Source: Ilumatobacteraceae bacterium
Lineage (GTDB): Bacteria; Actinomycetota; Acidimicrobiia; Acidimicrobiales; Ilumatobacteraceae
Direction: 5' to 3'
Length of the DNA: 7,271 nt
Assembly (NCBI GenBank): GCA_030727685.1
Contig: JANRBC010000015.1
Span: 2,134-9,404 of the forward strand
Positions 1 to 6,784 of this stretch are shown in pieces. Each line of letters begins with the position of its first letter. The first letter of the stretch is position 1. Made by a program: the position numbers and the translations under genes. The notes under the pieces were generated by a model. It was not told the origin of the DNA, made no database searches, and saw nothing but the letters and a program-made list of their open reading frames with translations.

Positions 1-25
1 CTTTAATTCTATGAGGCGACCCGCT

Positions 26-2119
26 CTAGATACTCAAGAGATGAAAAATCGTTCCGGTTTCGGGACTCATTTCAGACACTTTCAAACCTGTAGTCGAAAG
101 TTGCTGGCCCGTATATTCGCCGACAGCGTGAGTCGTTGCAAGTTTTGAATCAAATGCCGCAACGCGATATCGACGATCACTATCAAGGCCGGGCAATCGC
201 AAAAACTGCGAGTCTGCGCCCTGTTTTGTTTCTGTCAATTGCACTAGAGATACGAGTGCTTCATCGCGGTTTTGTGAGTAGACGCCATGACTTATTTGTG
301 ATTCGCTTTCGCAATCAAATCGCACTGAATCGCCAGAGTGCAACAAGCCCCGAAACTTTTTATGCCAGTCGACAGCCTGTTTGATTAACTGCAATTCGCT
401 TTGACTGCACAATGTGAGATCTAGTTCGAGCCCGAGGTGTCCGAAGACTGCAGAAATCGCTCGAAACTCTAACGAATGCACTCGACTAGTTGTGTGAGCC
501 TTTTCAGCACCAATGTGCGCGCCCATCACTTCATTCGGAACAAACATCGATGCTCCACGTTGAATCTTCTGTCGCCGATATGGGTCGATGCAGTCGCTTG
601 TCCATACACGATCTGTGCGTCGCAAAATTTCGTGATCAATGCGACCTCCGCCAGACGAGCAACTTTCAATTTCGATGTGTCGATGCTTTGCACGCAGTTG
701 ATCAATCAATTTGTATACAGCCAGAGTTTGTTCGTGTGTTCCGGCGGCACCACTTTGCAGAGTTGCCTGAACATGAGGTCTATTCATGTCCCATTTGACA
801 AAAGAGATTTCATTTTCGCTAAGCAACTTGTCGAGTTTTAAAAATACATATTCGTAAGCAGGTGCGTGCGCCAAATTCAACACGAGTTGATTTCGTGATC
901 TCACTGGCTCATAATCTGGCGAGACGAGAGCCCAGTCGGGGTGCATTCGAAACAATTCGCTGTCTTGGCTAATCATCTCGGGCTCGACCCAGATGCCAAA
1001 GTCCATGCCAAGTTTTCGCACATGCGAAATTAATGGCGCCAAACCATTCGGATAAACCTCGGGCGAAACCCACCAATCGCCCAAACTAGATTCGTCATTT
1101 CGCCGACCCGCGAACCAACCATCATCCAAAACAAATCGCTCGACACCGACGCTGGCCGCTAATTCGGCGAGATTTTTCAACTTCTCTTCATCATGATCAA
1201 AATAAACGGCTTCCCATGTATTCAACAAAACTTTGCGTGCTGCAGAGTTGCTTCGCTGTGGCAAATTCGCACGAACATCGCGATGAAAATTTAATGAAGC
1301 AGGCGTCAAACCATTTTCAGAATATGTCGCAACAACTTCTGGTGTCGAATAAGAACCGCCCGGCTCTAAACAAATTTCACCTGCCATAAGCAGTTCACCG
1401 AGTTGCAGGTATTTTCGCGCGTCTGCAAGCACTTCTGCCAACAAAACATGATTTCCACTCCAAGCCAGATGGGCACCCCATACCTCGCCCTGCCATTCAT
1501 TTGCATTCGCTTGAACAGCCCAGACCACCGGCGGATGCTCGTGTGATGTCCGGCCAGTGCGATTTTCAGCAGTCCAGGCACCGTGCAAAAAACCTTGGCG
1601 ATGTATCGCAAATTCACGAGCCCAACTGCCGGTCAGTGTCACCAACTCTTCAGCACCACTTGGTATCGGCAACGTAATGCTGAGCGTGTCGAGCAAATAA
1701 CGACTGCCACCATTATTTGTAACAGTCGCATTGATCGCCAAAACACCTGACTCACGAAGTTCAAACTGACAATGCAAACCCAATTCAGCCGCCGAGTCAG
1801 TGCTTGTGAAGACAAAACCATAATCTGACATCTCAACTTTTGAATGACTAAATCGCGGAGCGAAATATCTTCCGCCGGGACGATGACCAGCGAGCCCCGG
1901 GCGAGCAAAACATCCATCACCGTGTTGTGGCACAACAGCAATCGGTGCAGTCACGTCGACCCCGCCGGGCTGCTTTGGTAAATAAACTGACGCAAGAATC
2001 GAATCGCGATCGATTGTTTCGAGTTCGCGCCCCCAGTGAGCGATCACAGGTACTCCCATCGAAATATCGACAACCACACTTACACCCGGACGTCGAAGGT
2101 GAATCAAATTTTCGGTCAT
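26..2119 (-). CDS. galA: GH36 alpha-galactosidase
   Basis: The 697-residue product hydrolyses terminal alpha-1,6-galactosides such as melibiose or raffinose-family sugars; the substrate is inferred from the family. Roughly residues 1-290 form the N-terminal beta-sandwich, 300-600 the (beta/alpha)8 barrel and the rest a C-terminal beta domain. Clear GH36 signatures are DDGWF (332-336), KWDMNR with the predicted nucleophile D444, CSSGGGRID (487-495) and TSDCID, where D509 is the likely acid/base (D512 is the second Asp). Length fits bacterial GH36 enzymes of about 700 residues. There is no signal peptide, so it should be cytoplasmic. The ATG lies 6 bases after the lacZ stop codon and has no clear Shine-Dalgarno sequence, so translation is probably coupled to lacZ in one operon. 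The stop is TAG. The family assignment is very sure; the symbol is a common name for such genes, not a proven orthology. Confidence 0.96.
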   Translation of the reverse strand: MTENLIHLRRPGVSVVVDISMGVPVIAHWGRELETIDRDSILASVYLPKQPGGVDVTAPIAVVPQHGDGCFARPGLAGHRPGGRYFAPRFSHSKVEMSDYGFVFTSTDSAAELGLHCQFELRESGVLAINATVTNNGGSRYLLDTLSITLPIPSGAEELVTLTGSWAREFAIHRQGFLHGAWTAENRTGRTSHEHPPVVWAVQANANEWQGEVWGAHLAWSGNHVLLAEVLADARKYLQLGELLMAGEICLEPGGSYSTPEVVATYSENGLTPASLNFHRDVRANLPQRSNSAARKVLLNTWEAVYFDHDEEKLKNLAELAASVGVERFVLDDGWFAGRRNDESSLGDWWVSPEVYPNGLAPLISHVRKLGMDFGIWVEPEMISQDSELFRMHPDWALVSPDYEPVRSRNQLVLNLAHAPAYEYVFLKLDKLLSENEISFVKWDMNRPHVQATLQSGAAGTHEQTLAVYKLIDQLRAKHRHIEIESCSSGGGRIDHEILRRTDRVWTSDCIDPYRRQKIQRGASMFVPNEVMGAHIGAEKAHTTSRVHSLEFRAISAVFGHLGLELDLTLCSQSELQLIKQAVDWHKKFRGLLHSGDSVRFDCESESQISHGVYSQNRDEALVSLVQLTETKQGADSQFLRLPGLDSDRRYRVAAFDSKLATTHAVGEYTGQQLSTTGLKVSEMSPETGTIFHLLSI

Positions 2120-2125
2120 GAGTCT

Positions 2126-5056
2126 TTAACGCACTGTCACTCGATAAGCAAACGAAAATTTCCCTGATTTGATTCGATAGTTTTCGAGCACATCCGGACC
2201 ACAACTCGCAGTACCCAAGCCGCGATGGGCAACATCAAGATGCACGATCAACTCTTTTCGTGGCTTCAGATCACACTGATTTTCGGCAGCGAATAGATCG
2301 TGTGCTGAGAAATTCGTTGCTGAGAAGTGCATCGATGACGGTTGTAAAATTTCAATCTGCACAATTTGGTTTGACTTTGTAGAAGTGAATTCAACCCACC
2401 GCATATCAGTGCGCAAACCAAACTCTTGTGGCACCAAATACGGAGGTGCATCTGGTTTCGCGGCCCACTCACCCAGCATCGATCCGCTATTTCGATCTGG
2501 ATAATTTTCAAATGGTCCGCGACCAAACCACCTAATTTTGTCAAAACCTTCTGGTAGTGAAAACCGAACTCCAACACGTGGCAAGTCGTCAAGAGATTTT
2601 GGCACGACAACATGATGAAAAAAGTCAACTTCGCCGCCACCAGCGCGCACGTCACGCAACATCTCATGCTTCACGAGATCTTCGGCACTTTGACGATCAA
2701 GTCCTAAATTTCGCCACGTCTGCATAGCTTTGCTTCCGGTGCCCTGCTTTTCGAAGAGTTCTGGCATCAACTTGTAGCCGTCATTGTCAATAGGTGCACG
2801 CCACAAGAACAATTCGACTGGTGAGACCAACAACTTCTCAAACTCAGAACTGCCAACAGTATTTTTAGCGCTGTTACGTCTGGCAACTTTTAAAACCGCT
2901 TTTGGCTTTCGCTTGAGTTCTAATTGGTCCCAAGCCACACAGTGATTTCTTGACGCAAACCAACTATCTTTTTTTAGTCGCCAAAAAATGTTTAAGTGCA
3001 CTTCACTTTTTGTCGGCGCGACAACGCGACACGGCAGAGCAAAAAGTTTTGAAGACCGTGCGTTTACCTTCCAGTTCGGCAAGTTTCCACTCGCAGTCAC
3101 AACACCGTCAACTAGCAATTCAAAACATGCAAGATAATTCTCTGTACCGACAAACGATTGTCTGTTCGTCACTAATATTTTGACCTGACTTTTTATTTTC
3201 TTGATCTCATTCGTTATCGGCCGATAGACCCAAGCAACTTCGTGCATCGCAGGGTGCGGCTCGCAATCAGAAGAAACCAGACCATCGGCAACAAAACTGC
3301 GGTCATTTGGTTGGTCGCCAAAGTCGCCACCAACTGCTAGTCGTGTTTTAGAGTCAGTCAATTTTTGACGCAGACCATGATCTTTGAACTCCCAAATGAA
3401 ACCACCTTGCAGGCCGGGCGTGTTGCTAATGACTTGCCAATAGTCGGCCAACGATCCATTTGAATTGCCCATCGCATGGCTGTATTCGCACATTATTAAT
3501 GGTCGTGTGCCGAGACCATCATCACCATATTTTTTGATCGCATCAATCGGCACATACATCGGACAAACAATGTCGCTGGCATGCAATCCCCCGTCGACCC
3601 AATTTGATTTCGAAATTCGATTTCGATCACCGTGAAAAATCGCACCTTCATAATGCAACGGTCGCGTACTGTCTGTCCGCCTTATCCATCCTGCAAGTGC
3701 GTCATGATTTGCGCCGTACCCTGTTTCGTTTCCCAAACTCCAAAGAATTATTGACGGATGATTTCGATCGCGTTGAACCATTCGCGCGCCGCGCTCGACG
3801 AACGACGATAAATAACGGTCATCGTCACAGATACTCGTGTTGAATGCATGACCCTCGATATTTGCCTCATCAACGACATACATTCCGAGTTCATCGCACA
3901 AATCGTAAAAAGCAGCGTCGTTTGGGTAGTGCGCGCCACGAATCGCAGTGATGTTATGGCGTCGCATTACTTCTAAATCGCGACGCATGTCTTCAATCGA
4001 TACTGTGCTGCCTTTATCGGGGTCGTGGTCGTGTCGATTAACACCAAAGATCCAGATCGGTTGACTATTTACGAGAAGTTGGCGGTTTCTCACTTCAACG
4101 CGTCGAAACCCGACTCGCTGTCGCACGGTTTCAATAACTTCGCCAGATGGCGCAACCAACTCTGTTTCAACTTGATATAAATTCGGCGCTTCAGCCGACC
4201 ACGCCGCACAGTTATTAACAACCCAACTGAAATTTGTCTTGTGGCCAATAAAAAAATATGGCTGATAAGCAATATGCGGCACCGCTACTGAATGAGTTTT
4301 GCCAATCACTTTCGCACCTGGCGAAAAAAGCCTCGTGCGCACAACAAACCCGGGCTTAGGTTTGCCGAAAAAACCGATCTCGATATCTACCGTCAGGGTG
4401 CCTAGTTTTTTCTGGCTGTCGAAATCTGTCTCGCAAACAATGTCGGCAATGCAAACGTCTTTTCGCGACTCAATATAAACACCACGATGCAAACCAGCCA
4501 TCCACCACTGATCTTGATCTTCGATATAACTCATCGCGCTATATCGAATAACGACGATCGCCAAAATATTCTCGCCAGTCACGAGAAACTTGCTGATGTC
4601 ATATTCGCTTGGCAAACGACTGTCGGTGCCATAGCCAACGAACTCGCCATTCAAATAAACGGCATGCACGCTTTCAGCACCGCCAACACAAAGCACAGTT
4701 TGTAATTGACGCCAATCATCGCGCACAACAAAACTACGACGATAGACACCTGTGGCGATTCGCTCAGGCAAGTCTGGTGGTGAGCCCGCAAACGGCATTT
4801 GAATATTCGTGTAATGCGGAAAGTCGCCAGTGTCTTGCATCGTCCAATTTCCCGGTACAACAATGCTTTTGTTCGCCCGCAATTCACACAATATTGCCGA
4901 GTCAACTTCATCTGGGTGTGCAAACAAATCAAACGACCATTCGCCGTCAAGCGACAATCGATTCTCACGAGTCATCGTTGCATGCATAGGCATGCGATTA
5001 ATTTGATTTACACGTGGGTCTGCCCACGGACGCAACTTACCAATTGTCGGCAGCAT
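2126..5056 (-). CDS. lacZ: GH2 beta-galactosidase, LacZ type
   Basis: The enzyme splits lactose and other beta-galactosides to galactose plus aglycone in the cytoplasm. From the ATG it has 976 residues (E. coli LacZ has about 1024). Visible parts are an N-terminal sugar-binding jelly roll, an Ig-like domain, a TIM barrel (about 315-610), a beta-sandwich linker and the C-terminal 'small chain' domain starting near LFLWRAPIDNDG. Catalytic motifs are intact: NRHDHDP (first His 342), RGAHYPND, DEANIEGH, SLGNETGYG with acid/base E444, and CEYSHAMGNS with nucleophile E524. A TTG at 5107 in the same frame would add 17 residues, but that extension overlaps the galT start and is not family-like. The ATG at 5056 sits shortly before the conserved LRPWADPRVNQINRMP segment, so I prefer it. 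No good Shine-Dalgarno is seen at either start. It is the first gene of an operon with the alpha-galactosidase and is divergent from galT. Confidence 0.96.
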   Translation of the reverse strand: MLPTIGKLRPWADPRVNQINRMPMHATMTRENRLSLDGEWSFDLFAHPDEVDSAILCELRANKSIVVPGNWTMQDTGDFPHYTNIQMPFAGSPPDLPERIATGVYRRSFVVRDDWRQLQTVLCVGGAESVHAVYLNGEFVGYGTDSRLPSEYDISKFLVTGENILAIVVIRYSAMSYIEDQDQWWMAGLHRGVYIESRKDVCIADIVCETDFDSQKKLGTLTVDIEIGFFGKPKPGFVVRTRLFSPGAKVIGKTHSVAVPHIAYQPYFFIGHKTNFSWVVNNCAAWSAEAPNLYQVETELVAPSGEVIETVRQRVGFRRVEVRNRQLLVNSQPIWIFGVNRHDHDPDKGSTVSIEDMRRDLEVMRRHNITAIRGAHYPNDAAFYDLCDELGMYVVDEANIEGHAFNTSICDDDRYLSSFVERGARMVQRDRNHPSIILWSLGNETGYGANHDALAGWIRRTDSTRPLHYEGAIFHGDRNRISKSNWVDGGLHASDIVCPMYVPIDAIKKYGDDGLGTRPLIMCEYSHAMGNSNGSLADYWQVISNTPGLQGGFIWEFKDHGLRQKLTDSKTRLAVGGDFGDQPNDRSFVADGLVSSDCEPHPAMHEVAWVYRPITNEIKKIKSQVKILVTNRQSFVGTENYLACFELLVDGVVTASGNLPNWKVNARSSKLFALPCRVVAPTKSEVHLNIFWRLKKDSWFASRNHCVAWDQLELKRKPKAVLKVARRNSAKNTVGSSEFEKLLVSPVELFLWRAPIDNDGYKLMPELFEKQGTGSKAMQTWRNLGLDRQSAEDLVKHEMLRDVRAGGGEVDFFHHVVVPKSLDDLPRVGVRFSLPEGFDKIRWFGRGPFENYPDRNSGSMLGEWAAKPDAPPYLVPQEFGLRTDMRWVEFTSTKSNQIVQIEILQPSSMHFSATNFSAHDLFAAENQCDLKPRKELIVHLDVAHRGLGTASCGPDVLENYRIKSGKFSFAYRVTVR
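5013..5028. other. Hairpin near the 5' end of lacZ coding sequence
   Basis: CGTGGG-TCTG-CCCACG forms a perfect 6-bp stem with a 4-base loop, 28-43 bases downstream of the lacZ ATG. It falls on codons of the family-conserved Trp-Ala-Asp-Pro-Arg segment, so coding constraint may explain it. It could affect early lacZ mRNA folding. Confidence 0.3.
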
Positions 5057-5079
5057 CGCGAAAGTCGCCCATGGCTCAA

Positions 5080-5107
5080 AAGATACACTGCTTATTCTGT
5101 GCGACAA
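5080..5107 (-). promoter_or_regulatory. Candidate promoter for the lacZ-alpha-galactosidase operon
   Basis: Read on the minus strand, TTGTCG (5107-5102, 4 of 6 to TTGACA) is followed after 16 bases by TATCTT (5085-5080, 4 of 6 to TATAAT). Transcription would begin near 5072-5073, giving a leader of about 17 bases before the lacZ ATG. The -35 lies inside the first codons of galT. The match is modest and made by eye. Confidence 0.33.
5084..5089 (+). promoter_or_regulatory. Candidate -10 element for galT
   Basis: TACACT fits the TANNNT form and lies 9 bases before the GTG, so transcription would start at or just before the start codon and the mRNA would be leaderless. I found no -35-like sequence at 16-18 bases upstream. 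It shares bases 5084-5085 with the candidate lacZ -10 on the other strand. Confidence 0.27.
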
Positions 5108-5926
5108 GATCCATGGCTAAACACTTTGGTTCATATTGTTGAGTCGCGACAGAGTCGCCCCAACTTACCGACTGACCAATGTCCATTTTGTGTTGGCGGC
5201 CTCGAAGCACCTCAGCCATACGACATAAAGTCTTTCAAAAATCGTTGGCCGGCAATGCCCGACGATCGTTGCGAAGTTGTCCTATATACAAGTGAACACA
5301 ATTCATCTCTCGCCGAGTTGTCGATCAATCACATCAAAGAAATTGTCGACTTGTGGGCACTGGGCACATCGTCGCTGATGTCGCGACACGACGTACAAAG
5401 CGTCTTGATTTTTGAAAACCGTGGACGCGAAGTTGGCGCAACAATCGACCACCCGCATTGCCAGATTTATGCGTTCGATCATGTTCCGCAGCGAACATCG
5501 CAAAGACTTTCAAGCAAATGGCGCCCCGACTTAGACCTAGAAAGACGAATCATCGAACTTAACGGTTGGGCCGCTTGGGTAATCTCAGCCCCGATTTATC
5601 CCATCTCAATCGAAATCGCACCGCTCACACAAATTGCCAATCTCGCCTCGTTGAACGAACAAGACCGCATTAGTTTTGCAACAATTTTAAAAAATGTGTT
5701 GCAAAGTATAGATCAACTATTTGAAAGCAAAACCCCATACATGATGTGGATCAACCAAGACGCGAAAAACTCTCCCGAGTCATGGCTGAACGTCGAAGTT
5801 GTCTCTCCGTGGCGTGATAAAAATGTCTCTCGCTATATCGCGGGCGCCGAAGTCGCAACTGGCGAATTCTTTAATCCGGTCAACCCAGAAGATCTTGCGA
5901 AGAGACTTCGTTCGCTGCACTCTTAG
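5099..5926 (+). CDS. galT: Galactose-1-phosphate uridylyltransferase
   Basis: GalT swaps UMP between UDP-glucose and galactose-1-phosphate, the middle step of the Leloir pathway, in the cytoplasm. The 275-residue HIT-superfamily protein shows VRQDP at its N-terminus, two Arg matching the E. coli phosphate-binding pair (R17, R20), CPFC (C28, C31) and H67 as zinc ligands, FENRG, and the active-site HPHCQ with predicted nucleophile H120 and Q122. Cys within HPHCQ also occurs in human GALT. By eye, E. coli iron-site ligands H281, H296 and H298 are replaced by N219, N231 and E233. The frame stays open upstream to an ATG at 4799, but that part is antisense to lacZ and unlike GalT, so I chose the GTG at 5099, where similarity begins. 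There is no Shine-Dalgarno; a -10-like TACACT 9 bases upstream suggests a leaderless mRNA. The 3' end overlaps lgt convergently, so galT appears monocistronic. Confidence 0.93.
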   Translation: MRQDPWLNTLVHIVESRQSRPNLPTDQCPFCVGGLEAPQPYDIKSFKNRWPAMPDDRCEVVLYTSEHNSSLAELSINHIKEIVDLWALGTSSLMSRHDVQSVLIFENRGREVGATIDHPHCQIYAFDHVPQRTSQRLSSKWRPDLDLERRIIELNGWAAWVISAPIYPISIEIAPLTQIANLASLNEQDRISFATILKNVLQSIDQLFESKTPYMMWINQDAKNSPESWLNVEVVSPWRDKNVSRYIAGAEVATGEFFNPVNPEDLAKRLRSLHS

Positions 5927-6710
5927 ATCGGCCAGTCGCAATCACCAGATAAATAGCGGCGCAGACAAAGACAAAAATTGACGTCCACTGATTCAACCTC
6001 AGACCTGCGATGTTCTTTGCCTCATCAATGCGCAATGACTCAACAAAGAATCTAAGAAACGTATATGAAGCGACATACATCGCAAATAGTCTTCCGTCTC
6101 GAAACTGCCAGTGCTTATCGGCTTTGATCAGTCCGACACATATCAATAGACATCCCAACGATTCATATAAAAATGTTGGGTGAAAAGTCGTGCCAGCGGC
6201 AAAACCAGCCGCTTGTGCCTTGCCTGCAGAAACTTGCAAAGCCCAAGGCAAATCAGTCGGCTTACCGAATAGTTCTTGGTTGAACCAGTTTCCCCATCTT
6301 CCGATTGATTGCGCGAGTGCAAGTGCCGGTGCAACACAGGTCAGACCAACTGCAATTGGAATATTGCGTTGTTTGGCTGCGATCACACCAACGACGACAC
6401 CAACCGCAATACCACCCCAGATGCCAAGACCACCCTGCCAAATCTTCACCACATCAAACCATCGACCACTAAATCGCTCCCAATCGGTGATCACGTGATA
6501 TGCCCGTGCGCCAACAATGCCGATTGGCACCGCGATCATCGCAATCGAGCTTGCATCTTCTGGCTTACCGATCTCGCGCTGTGCAAGTCGTCTCTTAAAT
6601 AACCAAACTGCGGCGACCACACCGAGTGCAATCATTAATCCGTATGCGTTAAAACGCAGTGGGCCGATCTCAAGCGAACCAGTAGAGGGGCTCGGCAAAC
6701 TTGCAAACAT
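5880..6710 (-). CDS. lgt: Prolipoprotein diacylglyceryl transferase
   Basis: Lgt moves diacylglycerol from phosphatidylglycerol to the lipobox cysteine of prelipoproteins, the first step of lipoprotein maturation in the cytoplasmic membrane. The 276-residue product has about seven hydrophobic segments (near 24-40, 55-70, 90-112, 119-136, 180-197, 206-222 and 241-258). Family marks are NAYGLM (Y23), GARAYHVITDW, GGLGIWGG, the Lgt signature SIGRWGNWFNQELFG (R138), HPTFLYES, and R227 in VESLRID, matching E. coli R239. The position of E. coli H103 (HGGL) holds Trp (IWGG), as I recall for actinobacterial Lgt. A TTG directly precedes the ATG; I chose the ATG because TAGTCT sits 7 bases upstream, fitting a leaderless start. 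The last 15 codons and the stop overlap the end of galT. It is divergent from the M48 protease gene and has no functional link to galactose use. Confidence 0.96.
   Translation of the reverse strand: MFASLPSPSTGSLEIGPLRFNAYGLMIALGVVAAVWLFKRRLAQREIGKPEDASSIAMIAVPIGIVGARAYHVITDWERFSGRWFDVVKIWQGGLGIWGGIAVGVVVGVIAAKQRNIPIAVGLTCVAPALALAQSIGRWGNWFNQELFGKPTDLPWALQVSAGKAQAAGFAAGTTFHPTFLYESLGCLLICVGLIKADKHWQFRDGRLFAMYVASYTFLRFFVESLRIDEAKNIAGLRLNQWTSIFVFVCAAIYLVIATGRSKSAANEVSSQDLLG
5898..5910. other. Small hairpin in the galT-lgt convergent overlap
   Basis: CGAAG-AGA-CTTCG can form a 5-bp stem with a 3-base loop inside the shared galT and lgt 3' ends. There is no following T-run on either strand, so it is not a standard intrinsic terminator. 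It is the only compact stem I noticed where two transcripts meet. Confidence 0.25.
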
Positions 6711-6717
6711 CAAAATC

Positions 6718-6723
6718 AGACTA
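6718..6723 (-). promoter_or_regulatory. Candidate -10 element for lgt
   Basis: TAGTCT on the minus strand ends 7 bases before the lgt ATG at 6710, the spacing expected when transcription starts on the A of the ATG. A TTGCGA (6744-6739) lies 15 bases further upstream, a shorter spacer than usual. Together with the lack of a Shine-Dalgarno, this points to a leaderless lgt mRNA. Confidence 0.4.
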
Positions 6724-6748
6724 GTTCTCAGACAGAATTCGCAAGCGG

Positions 6749-6778
6749 TTGCCTATCTGTGCATATTGCTGGTCTACT
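6749..6778 (+). promoter_or_regulatory. Candidate promoter for the M48 protease gene
   Basis: TTGCCT (6749-6754) and TCTACT (6773-6778), each 4 of 6 to consensus, are 18 bases apart. The -10 ends 6 bases before the GTG, again a leaderless arrangement. The match is weak. The rest of the 74-base lgt-M48 gap shows only short inverted words (GCAA-GCGG-TTGC at 6741-6752) with no clear role. Confidence 0.27.
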
Positions 6779-6784
6779 TAATAT

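Larger units (their letters stand above)
5069..5118. repeat. CCATGGCT direct repeat flanking the divergent promoter region
   Basis: The eight bases CCATGGCT occur at 5069-5076 and 5111-5118, start to start 42 bases, about four DNA helical turns. The CCATGG core is a palindrome. The pair brackets both candidate -10 elements and the galT start codon, so it could be an operator pair. The right copy is inside galT coding sequence (Pro-Trp-Leu), and chance is not excluded. Confidence 0.4.

Noticed and set aside
1..25. Start of another operon gene downstream of the alpha-galactosidase
   Set aside because: The 25 bases contain no ATG or GTG on the minus strand and are too few to support any feature.
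4609..4989. 126-codon plus-strand open frame inside lacZ, and similar frames such as 490-798 and 6190-6498
   Set aside because: All lie opposite or in shifted frames of well-supported conserved genes and show no recognisable domain or start signal.
4799..5098. N-terminal extension of the galT reading frame by 100 codons, starting from an ATG at 4799
   Set aside because: It is antisense to the conserved start of lacZ, has an odd Cys/His/Arg-rich composition, and shows no GalT-like segment before VRQDP.
5057..5107. TTG start at 5107 for lacZ, adding 17 residues
   Set aside because: The added segment is not family-like, would overlap the start of galT and the best lacZ promoter candidate, and has no ribosome binding site. 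The ATG at 5056 fits better, though the TTG cannot be excluded.
5071..5142. 23-codon plus-strand ORF with a CLFC motif overlapping the galT start
   Set aside because: It is in another frame from galT and very short, and the CxxC pair is not enough to support a protein; chance explains it.
5898..5910. Intrinsic terminator for galT or lgt
   Set aside because: The stem is only 5 bp and has no adjacent T-run on either strand, so it is listed only as a small hairpin.
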